In this document: positions 1 to 6,494 of the stretch, piece by piece | Numbering within the stretch: the first letter of the stretch is position 1 | Layout of the letters: every line of letters starts with the position of its first letter | Origin: an uncultured Oscillospiraceae bacterium | Lineage (GTDB): Bacteria; Bacillota; Clostridia; Oscillospirales; Oscillospiraceae | Assembly (NCBI GenBank): GCA_951801655.1 | Contig: CATONV010000004.1 | Location: 1 to 64,000, forward strand | Reading direction: 5' to 3' | DNA: 64,000 nucleotides | Made by a program: the position numbers and the translations under genes | The notes under the pieces: model-generated | What the model was told of the DNA's origin: nothing | What the model saw: the letters and a program-made list of their open reading frames with translations, nothing else | Databases searched by the model: none

Positions 1-340
1 AGGGGAACAGGGGGCGCATGGGCCGGTCGATCAGGCGGCTGGCCAGCACGGCGGGCAGGGAGGGCCGGCCCTCGCGGCGCATGAAGCTGCCGGGAATGCG
101 GCCCACGGCGTAGAGCTTCTCTTCAAATTCCACACTCAGGGGGAAGAAGTCAATGCCGTCCCGGGGGCGGGGGGAGACGGTGACGGCCACCATCACGGTG
201 GTCTCGCCGTACTTCACCAGTGCGCTGGCGCTGGCCAGTTCGGCCACCTTCCCCACTTCAATGGTAAGGGGACGACCGCACAGGTCCATGGTCCAGCTCT
301 TAAATTTCGGGAACTGTTTGTGCTTGATGATAGTTGACAT
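1..340 (-). CDS. pnp: Polyribonucleotide nucleotidyltransferase (PNPase), N-terminal part, cut by window edge
   Basis: Phosphorolytic 3'-5' exoribonuclease of the RNA degradosome. Only the first ~113 residues lie in the window; the ORF runs off the left edge. Reading the minus strand from ATG at 340 gives a typical PNPase start with the first RNase PH domain: '[20 protein letters not shown]', then '[10 protein letters not shown]' and '[15 protein letters not shown]', which are family signatures. An AAAAGGAG ribosome binding site sits 7 bases before the ATG. It lies downstream of rpsO on the same strand, the classical rpsO-pnp order. The ORF track does not list it because it is truncated. Identification is secure. 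Confidence 0.95.
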   Translation of the reverse strand, partial: MSTIIKHKQFPKFKSWTMDLCGRPLTIEVGKVAELASASALVKYGETTVMVAVTVSPRPRDGIDFFPLSVEFEEKLYAVGRIPGSFMRREGRPSLPAVLASRLIDRPMRPLFP

Positions 341-385
341 GTCGATTCTCCTTTTCATTGGTATCCCCGGAGATTTGTCTGCCCC

Positions 386-573
386 TTAGCACTTGAATAC
401 GGGAACGATACGCCCATGTTGTCACGCCTCGCCTGTTCGCGACGCTCCCCTTCCCTTCGACTCGGAACACAAACAGCCGGGCCTTTGGCTCTGCTTGGTT
501 TGTATCCCTCTCTCCGGTCCAGGGTCGCTGCTCACCACGGCTCGGACGCTTCGCTGCCATATTCAACTGCTAA
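386..573 (-). repeat. Inverted-repeat-bounded ~188-base element between rpsO and pnp
   Basis: The 309-base rpsO-pnp spacer has no convincing gene. It is bounded by imperfect inverted arms: TTAGCACTTGAATACGG (386-402) and, on the other strand, TTAGCAGTTGAATATGG (557-573). The similarity continues weakly for ~12 bases inward on both sides. This could be a MITE-like or REP-like intergenic element, or a long RNA stem in the rpsO-pnp transcript. The 88-aa minus-strand ORF across it (300-566) overlaps pnp and resembles no known protein. Confidence 0.5.
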
Positions 574-607
574 AAGACCAGCAAAAACACCGGGGGTATA
601 TGCGAAC

Positions 608-640
608 ATAGGGCGGTGCGCAAAGACGCGCCGCCCTATG
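608..640 (-). terminator. GC-rich hairpin just 3' of rpsO
   Basis: On the minus strand ATAGGGCGG and CCGCCCTAT pair around an inner CGC/GCG stem, directly after the rpsO stop codon. There is no T-run after the stem, so this is more likely an RNA-processing or stabilising hairpin, or a leaky attenuator between rpsO and pnp, than a strong terminator. Confidence 0.5.
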
Positions 641-650
641 AAACACAATT

Positions 651-917
651 TTACTTACGGATGCCCAGCTTGGCGATAATAGCGCGGTAACGCTCGATGT
701 CCTTGGCCATCAGGTAGTCCAGCAGCTTGCGGCGCTTACCGATCATCTTATACAGGCCGCGGCGGCTGTGATTGTCGTGGATGTGAACCTTCAGGTGCTC
801 GGTGAGCTCGTTGATGCGGGCGGTGAGAATTGCGATCTGCACCTCGGGGGAACCGGTGTCGGTCTCATGGGTGCGGTTGGCCTCAATAACAGCCGTCTTT
901 TCGTCCTTGCGGATCAT
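651..917 (-). CDS. rpsO: 30S ribosomal protein S15
   Basis: Small-subunit protein that binds 16S rRNA helices 20-22 early in assembly. The 88-residue product carries the S15 signature: '[19 protein letters not shown]' followed by '[19 protein letters not shown]' and 'LLDYL'. The ORF track starts four codons earlier at a GTG (929). The ATG at 917 is chosen because AAAGGTGG lies 8 bases before it, the GTG lies inside that ribosome binding site, and 'MIRKDEK' is a normal S15 start. It is upstream of pnp on the same strand with its own promoter and a structured leader. Confidence 0.97.
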   Translation of the reverse strand: MIRKDEKTAVIEANRTHETDTGSPEVQIAILTARINELTEHLKVHIHDNHSRRGLYKMIGKRRKLLDYLMAKDIERYRAIIAKLGIRK

Positions 918-956
918 GGGAAATTCCACCTTTCAAAATGTTCTGTCCAAAGGCCG

Positions 957-1008
957 GGTAACGGGCGGGTGTGTCCCCGCGCACCTGCGCGGGCCATGTC
1001 CCGTAACC
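957..1008 (-). promoter_or_regulatory. Structured rpsO 5' leader (possible S15 autoregulatory RNA)
   Basis: In the untranslated leader of rpsO an outer stem GGT(T/A)ACGGG...CCCGTTACC encloses a strong inner hairpin CCCGCGCA-N2-TGCGCGGG (976-993). S15 represses its own translation by binding leader RNA in several bacteria, with folds that differ between lineages. The structure is visible; the regulatory role is inference. The gene-free stretch 918-1242 otherwise holds the rpsO promoter and the short upstream region of the P1 peptidase gene. Confidence 0.45.
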
Positions 1009-1041
1009 AAGCGGCGGACGGCGCATATTGCATGCCCGGAT

Positions 1042-1070
1042 AATATATCATAGTTTTTTCCTGATGTAAA
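1042..1070 (-). promoter_or_regulatory. Sigma-A promoter of rpsO (extended -10)
   Basis: Minus strand: TTTACA (1065-1070), 17-base spacer, TATATT (1042-1047) preceded by TGA, an extended -10. It lies ~125 bases upstream of the rpsO start and just before the structured leader. Confidence 0.7.
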
Positions 1071-1242
1071 GGGAAAAATCCGGGTTTAGGAAAATTTTTT
1101 GCCGAAGTACAGTCCTTCGCCCTAATTCTTTCCCGCCCGGTCCAGTCATCTAGGTATAAAAATCCCTAATGCGGTCTCTTTCTGTGTATATACTTGGAAA
1201 AGCAGAACATCTGCGAAACGGAAAACGAGGGGCTTTCAGTCT

Positions 1243-2202
1243 ATGCAGGAAATTGGTATTATGGAGGTTGGCGGCTTTCGGGTTGGCCACTCTCAGGATA
1301 TGGAGGGGGCCACCGGATGCACGGTGATTCTCTGTGACCGCATGAGTCCCGCCGGTCTGGACGTGCGGGGCGGCGGACCCGCCTCCCGGGAATCACAAAT
1401 TCTGAATCCCGTCGCCGCCGCCGAGGGGATTAACGCAGTTCTCCTCTCGGGGGGCAGCGCCTTCGGTCTGGATGCAGCCGGCGGCGTTCAGCGGTATCTG
1501 GAGGAGAGAGGAATCGGCTTTGACGTGGGAATTACCAAAGTCCCACTGGTCAGCCAGTCCTGCCTATTCGACCTGGGCGTCGGGGACAAAAATCTGCGCC
1601 CTGACGCGGCGATGGCCTACGCGGCCTGCGAAAACGCCGCCTATGACCCGCCGGCCCAGGGCAATGTGGGGGCCGGTACCGGCTGTTCCATCGGCAAATA
1701 CCGGGGCATGGGCCGGGCCATGAAATCTGGCTTTGGTACCTTCGCCCTCCAGGCCGGAGGGCTGAAGGTGGGCGCGCTGGTGGCTGTCAACGCCCTGGGC
1801 GATATATACGGCCCGGACGGGAAGCAAATCGCCGGGCTTCTCAACGAAGAGGGCACCGGCCTGTCCTCCACGCTGGAGGAGATGTTCCGGGACACCTCTC
1901 CGGCGGAGAATCTCTTTGCCGGCAATACCACCCTTGGCGTGATCGTCACCAACGCCAGACTGGACAAGACCCGCCTTGCCAAGGTGGCGGGCATGACTCA
2001 TAACGGCTATGCCCGGGCCATCCGGCCCGTCCACACCACCGCCGACGGAGACAGCGTCTACGCTTTGTCTCTGGGCAATTTCCCCGGCGACGTCAATGTA
2101 ACGGGGGCTATGGCCTCTCTGGCCATGGAGAAGGCGATTGTCAGGGCGGTGCAGTCTGCGGTCTCCGCCTTCGGGCTGCCCGGGTGGAACGAGACGAACT
2201 GA
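1243..2202 (+). CDS. P1 (DmpA/S58) family N-terminal-nucleophile peptidase
   Basis: Predicted aminopeptidase/amidase of the P1/DmpA family, whose members self-cleave to expose a Ser/Thr nucleophile and hydrolyse N-terminal amino acids, amino-acid amides or beta-peptides. The 319-residue product shows the family landmarks: 'GFRVGHSQDMEGATGCTVIL' near the N-terminus, 'LSGGSAFGLDAAGGV', 'GNVGAGTGCSIGKYRG' in the middle, and 'AGNTTLGVIVTNA' about residue 225-238, where autoproteolysis occurs in the family. Length is normal. There is no signal peptide, so it is probably cytoplasmic. ACGAGGGG lies ~9 bases before the ATG; a second ATG six codons later is possible. It stands alone and converges on trmB; substrate unknown. 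Confidence 0.85.
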   Translation: MQEIGIMEVGGFRVGHSQDMEGATGCTVILCDRMSPAGLDVRGGGPASRESQILNPVAAAEGINAVLLSGGSAFGLDAAGGVQRYLEERGIGFDVGITKVPLVSQSCLFDLGVGDKNLRPDAAMAYAACENAAYDPPAQGNVGAGTGCSIGKYRGMGRAMKSGFGTFALQAGGLKVGALVAVNALGDIYGPDGKQIAGLLNEEGTGLSSTLEEMFRDTSPAENLFAGNTTLGVIVTNARLDKTRLAKVAGMTHNGYARAIRPVHTTADGDSVYALSLGNFPGDVNVTGAMASLAMEKAIVRAVQSAVSAFGLPGWNETN

Positions 2203-2208
2203 CCGCTG

Positions 2209-2913
2209 TCAGTCCTCCTCCCGCCGCCCCCGGTCGGTCGGCCCCACGATGGGCTTAAACTCTGGCTCCGGGTCCATGGGCTCCTTTGTCCCCACACATC
2301 GGTTGATGGGAGTCCCCATCAGATGAAATTTTTCCTCATAGTCTGTCATAATCCCGCAGATCCCCGCCCCGTGCAGGTCCCGTGTGACTTCAGACAGCGT
2401 GAAGCCCGCCTTCGGGAACTGGAACAGCGACCACTCAAACAGGTCGTGGTTGTCGCTCTTAAAATGTATCTGTCCGCCCTGGCGCACAATCCCCCGGTAG
2501 AGGATCAGGAACTGCTCATGGGTCAGCCGCCGCCGGGCGTGCTTCACCCCGGGCCAGGGATCACAGAAGTTGATGTACAGCAAATCAACCTCGTCGGGGG
2601 CAAAGTAGTCCCGCAACAAAGCTGCGTCCCCGTCAATAAAAAAGATATTGGTCAGCCCCTTGGCCTGGCACCTCTCCATGGCGACGATCATGGCGTCGGG
2701 CACTCTCTCCAGGGCAATGTACAGCACATCGGGATTTTTCTCCGCCGTCTCGGCGGAGAAGCGCCCCTTGCCGCAGCCGATCTCCAGCCGCAGCTCCCGG
2801 GCCTCGGGGCGCAGCTCCCGCCAGCGGCCCCGCATTGCCCGTGGATCAGAAATCAGCATCGCCGCACAACGCTCCATCCGTATCGGTAAATTTGGTTTTT
2901 TTCGCATTCTCAC
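2209..2913 (-). CDS. trmB: tRNA (guanine-N7-)-methyltransferase
   Basis: SAM-dependent enzyme that makes m7G46 in the variable loop of many tRNAs. The 234-residue protein has the TrmB motifs in order: 'LRLEIGCGKGRF' (SAM-binding motif I, ~42-53), 'YIALERV', 'NIFFIDGDA', 'INFCDPWPGVKHARRRL' (the family-specific PWP/K-RRL block, active-site Asp) and 'HFKSDNHDLFEWS'. The start is GTG at 2913, since AGAGGTG is 8 bases upstream and 'MRMRKKP' is the usual TrmB N-terminus; an in-frame ATG two codons later has poorer spacing. The C-terminal ~20 residues are charged and not conserved in the family. Confidence 0.93.
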   Translation of the reverse strand: MRMRKKPNLPIRMERCAAMLISDPRAMRGRWRELRPEARELRLEIGCGKGRFSAETAEKNPDVLYIALERVPDAMIVAMERCQAKGLTNIFFIDGDAALLRDYFAPDEVDLLYINFCDPWPGVKHARRRLTHEQFLILYRGIVRQGGQIHFKSDNHDLFEWSLFQFPKAGFTLSEVTRDLHGAGICGIMTDYEEKFHLMGTPINRCVGTKEPMDPEPEFKPIVGPTDRGRREED

Positions 2914-2971
2914 AGGTTGGTCACCTCTCTGGTTTGATTCAAAAAATATCTTAACATATTCCGCGGAATAC

Positions 2972-3000
2972 TTGCAATCATTTTTGAAATATATTATACT
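2972..3000 (+). promoter_or_regulatory. Promoter of tRNA-Pro
   Basis: TTGCAA (2972-2977), 17-base spacer, TATACT (2995-3000), ~42 bases before the mature tRNA 5' end. Confidence 0.7.
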
Positions 3001-3041
3001 GTAAAGGCCGTCCGATTTGAATGCACCAGAAAATGGAATAA

Positions 3042-3117
3042 CGGGGTGTTGCGCAGTTGGTAGCGCGCCTGCTTTGGGAGCAGGAGGCCCGGGGTTCGAG
3101 TCCCCGCACTCCGACCA
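3042..3117 (+). tRNA. tRNA-Pro (anticodon UGG)
   Basis: A full cloverleaf can be drawn. The acceptor stem CGGGGTG pairs with CACTCCG (one G-T), and the D arm contains AGTTGGTAG. The anticodon stem CCTGC/GCAGG holds the loop TTTGGGA (anticodon TGG, reading CCA and other proline codons), and the T arm is CGGGG-TTCGAGT-CCCCG. The discriminator A and CCA end are encoded. It has its own promoter upstream and a strong terminator right after. Confidence 0.96.
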
Positions 3118-3118
3118 C

Positions 3119-3153
3119 GTCGGAGCAAAGTCCGCTTTGCTCCGACATTTTTT
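3119..3153 (+). terminator. Rho-independent terminator of tRNA-Pro
   Basis: Perfect 12-base stem GTCGGAGCAAAG/CTTTGCTCCGAC with a TCCG loop, followed by ATTTTTTG. Confidence 0.92.
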
Positions 3154-3192
3154 GTAAAAAATTCCATCTACTCCTCTCCATACACAACATCA

Positions 3193-3226
3193 ACGGGCAT
3201 AGACAGATTTCTCTGTCCATGCCCGT
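3193..3226 (-). terminator. Hairpin ending the feo operon
   Basis: Near-perfect inverted repeat ACGGGCAT-GACAGA / TCTGTC-ATGCCCGT with a short loop, between the Cys-rich feo peptide stop and the tRNA terminator. It lacks a long T-run on either strand, so terminator strength is uncertain. Confidence 0.5.
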
Positions 3227-3239
3227 TCAGTATGCCGTT

Positions 3240-3377
3240 TCAGTGGCAGCTGCGGCAGTTTCCGCAGTCACCATTGCAGCCGTCGCCCTTACGGGACCTC
3301 CGCAATGCGCGGACAGCCAGTATTACCGCAGCGGCCAGCACGGCAATCACAATGACATCTCCCAATACAGGGGCCAT
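3240..3377 (-). CDS. FeoB-associated Cys-rich membrane protein (45 aa)
   Basis: Too short for the ORF track; read by hand on the minus strand from ATG 3377 with GGAGAG 7 bases upstream. It has one N-terminal membrane helix ('VIVIAVLAAAVILAVRAL'), a basic 'RRSRKGDG' segment, then a short tail with four cysteines (CNGDCGNCRSC). This is the layout of the small Cys-rich proteins that follow feoB in many Firmicutes and Bacteroidetes; a FeoC-like role or a metal/redox role has been proposed but not established. It follows feoB by 25 bases and is surely in the same operon. Confidence 0.88.
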   Translation of the reverse strand: MAPVLGDVIVIAVLAAAVILAVRALRRSRKGDGCNGDCGNCRSCH

Positions 3378-3402
3378 AATCAGTCTCTCCTTTCCAATTG
3401 GG

Positions 3403-5649
3403 TTACCTTGCAGCGGCGGCAGCCACGGAAGTCAGCCGGCGGGACTGCCCCTCCCCCTGATAACCCTTGCGCAGCAGCAGGAAGAGAATGCCAGCCAGCA
3501 GAATTATCGCTGCGGCGGTGCCGATTCCAAGGGTCGCCTCACCGGTGAACAGGCCGCCAAGCTGGAATACGATCAAGGCCACCACATAGGCGAAGCCGCA
3601 CATATAGCCAATGGCAAAGGCGGTCCATTTGGCATTATTCATCTCCCGCTTGATGGCGCCCATGGCGGCGAAGCAGGGGGCGCACAGCAGGTTGAAGATC
3701 ATGAAGCTGTAGGCGGTGATGGCGCCGAAGTCCGCCCCCACCAGGGCCCAGATCTCCTCGCCGTTCTCACTGACCTCACCGGCGAAGTGGTAGAGCGTGG
3801 CCATGGTGCCCACAACATTCTCCTTAGCGATCAGGCCGGTGAAGGAGGCCACGGTGGCCTTCCAGGCCATATCGCCCGTCCAGCCCAGGGGATAGAAAAT
3901 CCAAGCGATGGCATTGCCGATAGCGGCCAGCAGGGAGGAATTGTTGTCCTCCACCGGGCCAAACACGCCGTCAGTAAAGCCGTAGCCCTGGAGGAACCAC
4001 AGCACGATGGTGGACAGCAGGATCACCGTCCCGGCCCGCTTGATAAAACTCCAGCCCCGTTCCCAAGTGGCCCGCAGGACATTAGAAGCGGAGGGAGCGT
4101 GGTAGGCGGGCAGCTCCATAACGAAGGGGGCAGGTTCCCCGGCAAAGGCTTTGAACTTTTTCAGCATGATGCCGGAGATCACCACAGCGGCAATACCGAT
4201 GAAGAAGGCGGAGACCGCCACCAGAGCGGACCCGCCGAACACCGCGCCCGCAAACAGTCCGATGATGGGCATTTTGGCCCCGCAGGGGATGAAGCCGGTG
4301 GTCATGATGGTCATTTTCCGGTCCCGGTCCTGCTCGATGGTCCGGGAGGCCATGATGCCGGGGACGCCGCAGCCGGTGGCCACCAGCATGGGGATGAAGC
4401 TCTTGCCGGACAGCCCGAAGCGGCGGAAGACGCGGTCCATGATGAAGGCCACCCGGGCCATGTAACCCACGTCCTCCAGTATGGCCAGCAGCAAAAACAG
4501 CACCAGCATCTGAGGCACAAAGCCCAGCACCGCGCCCACACCGGCCACAATGCCGTCCTGAATCAGGCCGTACAGCCAGCCGCTGACGCCCAGGGAGGTG
4601 AGGATACTGTCAAAGAAGCCGGGAACCATTTCGCCGAACAGGGTGTCGTTGGCCCAGTCGGTACCCCAGGTGCCGATGGCGATACCCCATGGTTCGGGTT
4701 CCGCCGCAAAGGCAGAGCCATCAAACAGCGCCGCCGGGGAGGCGCCCATGGCGATGGAGTAGATTAGGAACATGACCAGCGCAAAGATGGGCAGGGCCAG
4801 GATTCGGTTGGTGACGATCTGGTCAATCTTATCAGAGACGGAAAGGCTTCCCTTAGCAGCCTTCTTCCGCACCGCCTTGGACACCACGCCGCTGATGTAA
4901 GAGTACCGCTGGTTGGTGATGATGCTTTCGGCGTCATCGTCCAGTTCTGTTTCGCAGTCGGAAATATGCTGCTCCAGATGGGCTTTCAGGTCGGCGGAGA
5001 GTCTCAGTTCCTCCATGACCTTTTGATCCCGCTCAAAAATCTTAATGGAGTACCAGCGAAGATACCCGTCCGCCACTTTGCCTTGGATGGATTCCTCAAT
5101 GTGGGCCAGGGCGTGTTCCACGCTGCCCGTGAACACGTGGGGCGGCTCCCCGGTCTGTTTCCTTTGGGCCAGAGTCACAGCCTTTTCTGCGGCGGCCATG
5201 CCGCCCTCACCCTTAAGGGCGCTCATCTCCACCACCTCGCAGCCCAGGGTGGTCCCCAGCTTGGCCAGGTCGATGGTATCGCCGTTTTTCCGCACCAGGT
5301 CGATCATGTTCACCGCCACCACCACAGGCAGACCCAGCTCGATAAACTGAGTGGTAAGGTAGAGGTTTCTCTCAATATTGGTGCCGTCCACGATATTCAG
5401 GATGGCGTCCGGCTTTTCGTTCACCAGATAACTGCGGGCCACCACTTCCTCCAGGGTGTAGGGGGACATGGAATAGATGCCGGGCAGGTCCTGAATGACC
5501 ACCTCCTTATGGCCTTTCAGCTTGCCCTCTTTTTTCTCCACGGTAACACCGGGCCAGTTGCCCACATACTGGCTGGAGCCGGTGAGGGCGTTGAACAGGG
5601 TGGTTTTGCCGCAGTTGGGGTTGCCCGCCAGGGCAATTTTGATGTCCAT
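3403..5649 (-). CDS. feoB: Ferrous iron transporter B
   Basis: Main inner-membrane Fe(II) uptake protein with an N-terminal cytosolic G domain. The 748-residue protein starts with the P-loop 'GNPNCGKT' (residues 9-16), then 'QDLPGIYS' (G3), 'NIVDGTN' and 'VNMIDL' (G4). A helical GDI-like domain follows, then a large membrane part with repeated 'GCGVPG' and 'PCGAKMPI' Gate motifs and 'LCAPCFAAMGAI'. Length is typical. The last residues 'RKGYQGEGQSRR' form a basic tail. It is the third gene of feoA-feoA-feoB-Cys peptide. A perfect 16-base palindrome matching the operon's operator boxes lies 20 bases upstream, between feoA and feoB. Confidence 0.97.
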   Translation of the reverse strand: MDIKIALAGNPNCGKTTLFNALTGSSQYVGNWPGVTVEKKEGKLKGHKEVVIQDLPGIYSMSPYTLEEVVARSYLVNEKPDAILNIVDGTNIERNLYLTTQFIELGLPVVVAVNMIDLVRKNGDTIDLAKLGTTLGCEVVEMSALKGEGGMAAAEKAVTLAQRKQTGEPPHVFTGSVEHALAHIEESIQGKVADGYLRWYSIKIFERDQKVMEELRLSADLKAHLEQHISDCETELDDDAESIITNQRYSYISGVVSKAVRKKAAKGSLSVSDKIDQIVTNRILALPIFALVMFLIYSIAMGASPAALFDGSAFAAEPEPWGIAIGTWGTDWANDTLFGEMVPGFFDSILTSLGVSGWLYGLIQDGIVAGVGAVLGFVPQMLVLFLLLAILEDVGYMARVAFIMDRVFRRFGLSGKSFIPMLVATGCGVPGIMASRTIEQDRDRKMTIMTTGFIPCGAKMPIIGLFAGAVFGGSALVAVSAFFIGIAAVVISGIMLKKFKAFAGEPAPFVMELPAYHAPSASNVLRATWERGWSFIKRAGTVILLSTIVLWFLQGYGFTDGVFGPVEDNNSSLLAAIGNAIAWIFYPLGWTGDMAWKATVASFTGLIAKENVVGTMATLYHFAGEVSENGEEIWALVGADFGAITAYSFMIFNLLCAPCFAAMGAIKREMNNAKWTAFAIGYMCGFAYVVALIVFQLGGLFTGEATLGIGTAAAIILLAGILFLLLRKGYQGEGQSRRLTSVAAAAAR

Positions 5650-5669
5650 TTGATTCTCTCCTTTCAGGT

Positions 5670-5685
5670 GTTAGCTATAGCTAAC
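5670..5685 (-). promoter_or_regulatory. Palindromic operator box between feoA and feoB
   Basis: GTTAGCTATAGCTAAC is a perfect palindrome in the 74-base feoA-feoB gap. It matches the GTTAG-N6-CTAAC pattern of the two boxes upstream of the operon and resembles DtxR/IdeR-type metalloregulator sites. An internal site suggests a second control point for feoB. Confidence 0.6.
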
Positions 5686-5723
5686 TTATGGTGCAAATAA
5701 CAACGGCCTTCCGCCGCGTTCGT

Positions 5724-5945
5724 TTACTGGACTTCGATCATTTCCGCGTCGCCCTTACGGACAGACAGCTCATAGCCCCGGACATTCAGCTCCATGGGGT
5801 CCCCCAGGGGGGCCACCTTGCGTACGAAAATCTCCACGCCTTTGGTGATGCCCATATCCATGATCCGGCGCTTCACCGGACCTTCTCCGTGGAGTCTGGC
5901 CACAGTGGCAGACTCTCCTACCTTGACATCCTTTAATGTTCTCAT
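5724..5945 (-). CDS. feoA: Ferrous iron transport protein A (second copy, SH3-like)
   Basis: Small SH3-fold cytosolic protein that partners FeoB. The 73-residue product has the FeoA pattern: 'LKDVKVGESATVARL', 'RRIMDMGITKGVEI', 'APLGDPMELNVRGYELSVRK'. It ends with 'ADMIEVQ'-like acidic residues as usual. It is separated from the preceding feoA by 13 bases, so two FeoA units are co-transcribed with one FeoB, an arrangement common in Clostridia. An AGGAGAGCAGC-type ribosome binding site precedes the ATG. Confidence 0.92.
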   Translation of the reverse strand: MRTLKDVKVGESATVARLHGEGPVKRRIMDMGITKGVEIFVRKVAPLGDPMELNVRGYELSVRKGDAEMIEVQ

Positions 5946-5958
5946 GCTGCTCTCCTCC

Positions 5959-6168
5959 TTATATTAAAATACGGCTCGCCATTGTCCTGTCCAGCGCGAT
6001 TCGACTGTCCTTCACCTGTACGATCAGGTTTCCCGCAATTTCGCTGATTACAGTTACCTCGCTGTCCACCACAAAGCCCAGCTCCGCCAGATGCTGCCGC
6101 ACCTCGTCCTTGCCTGAGATTTTGCGGACGGTCGCCGTTTCGCCCGCCTTTGCCATTGTCAGCGGCAT
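5959..6168 (-). CDS. feoA: Ferrous iron transport protein A (first copy)
   Basis: First gene of the feo operon, 69 residues. It shows the FeoA layout: 'MPLTMAKAGETATVRKISG', 'RQHLAELGFVVDSEVTVIS', 'GNLIVQVKDSRIALDRTMA' and the terminal 'SRILI'. It diverges from the second copy by about half its residues, so the two likely have distinct roles rather than being a recent duplication. The operon promoter and two operator boxes are immediately upstream. Confidence 0.92.
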   Translation of the reverse strand: MPLTMAKAGETATVRKISGKDEVRQHLAELGFVVDSEVTVISEIAGNLIVQVKDSRIALDRTMASRILI

Positions 6169-6224
6169 TCCGTTTTCGCCTCCCTTTTTATTCAGTTAGT
6201 CTTTTCCAACTGTTGTTCGGGTCA

Positions 6225-6253
6225 AGTTTACTATAACTAACCCTGCATGTCAA
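6225..6253 (-). promoter_or_regulatory. feo operon promoter with embedded metalloregulator box
   Basis: Minus strand TTGACA (6248-6253), 17-base spacer, TAAACT (6225-6230). The box GTTAGTTATAGTAAAC (6226-6241) fills the spacer and -10, so a bound repressor would block RNA polymerase. Confidence 0.7.
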
Positions 6254-6281
6254 GCCCCTTGGAGAAAGATTTTCCCTTTTA

Positions 6282-6297
6282 GTTAGAATATACTAAC
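6282..6297. promoter_or_regulatory. Upstream operator box of the feo operon
   Basis: GTTAGAATATACTAAC, same arms as the 6226-6241 and 5670-5685 boxes, ~30 bases upstream of the -35. Confidence 0.6.
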
Positions 6298-6401
6298 CCT
6301 CATAGAAACAGACGCTCCCGACGCAAAATCTTATCCAAATCCCTAAGTCTGCCCCGGCCATCTCAGCGGTCCGGAGTCGAGAGGCACAGGACCGCCGCCG
6401 A

Positions 6402-6456
6402 TTTTACACAGATTTTACATAACCCTGATAACAAATTTTACATCCACTGGTTACAA
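6402..6456 (+). promoter_or_regulatory. Pho-box-like direct repeats before the Na/phosphate cotransporter
   Basis: TTTTACA occurs at 6402, 6413 and 6436, with related GATAACA near 6427 and GTTACAA at 6450. The spacing is close to multiples of 11 bases, the pattern of PhoP (TTTACA-type) boxes in Gram-positive bacteria. The downstream gene is a phosphate transporter followed by a PhoR-like kinase, which fits. Confidence 0.55.
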
Positions 6457-6494
6457 TAAGAATGCATTAAACTATGTGGAAGGATTTTGATTCC

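Noticed and set aside
300-566. 88-aa minus-strand ORF in the rpsO-pnp spacer
   Set aside because: Overlaps the pnp start out of frame and crosses the inverted-repeat element; no recognisable features.
3232-4767. 511-aa plus-strand ORF
   Set aside because: Exactly antisense to feoB; low-complexity His/Gly-rich translation typical of a GC-rich shadow frame, no ribosome binding site.
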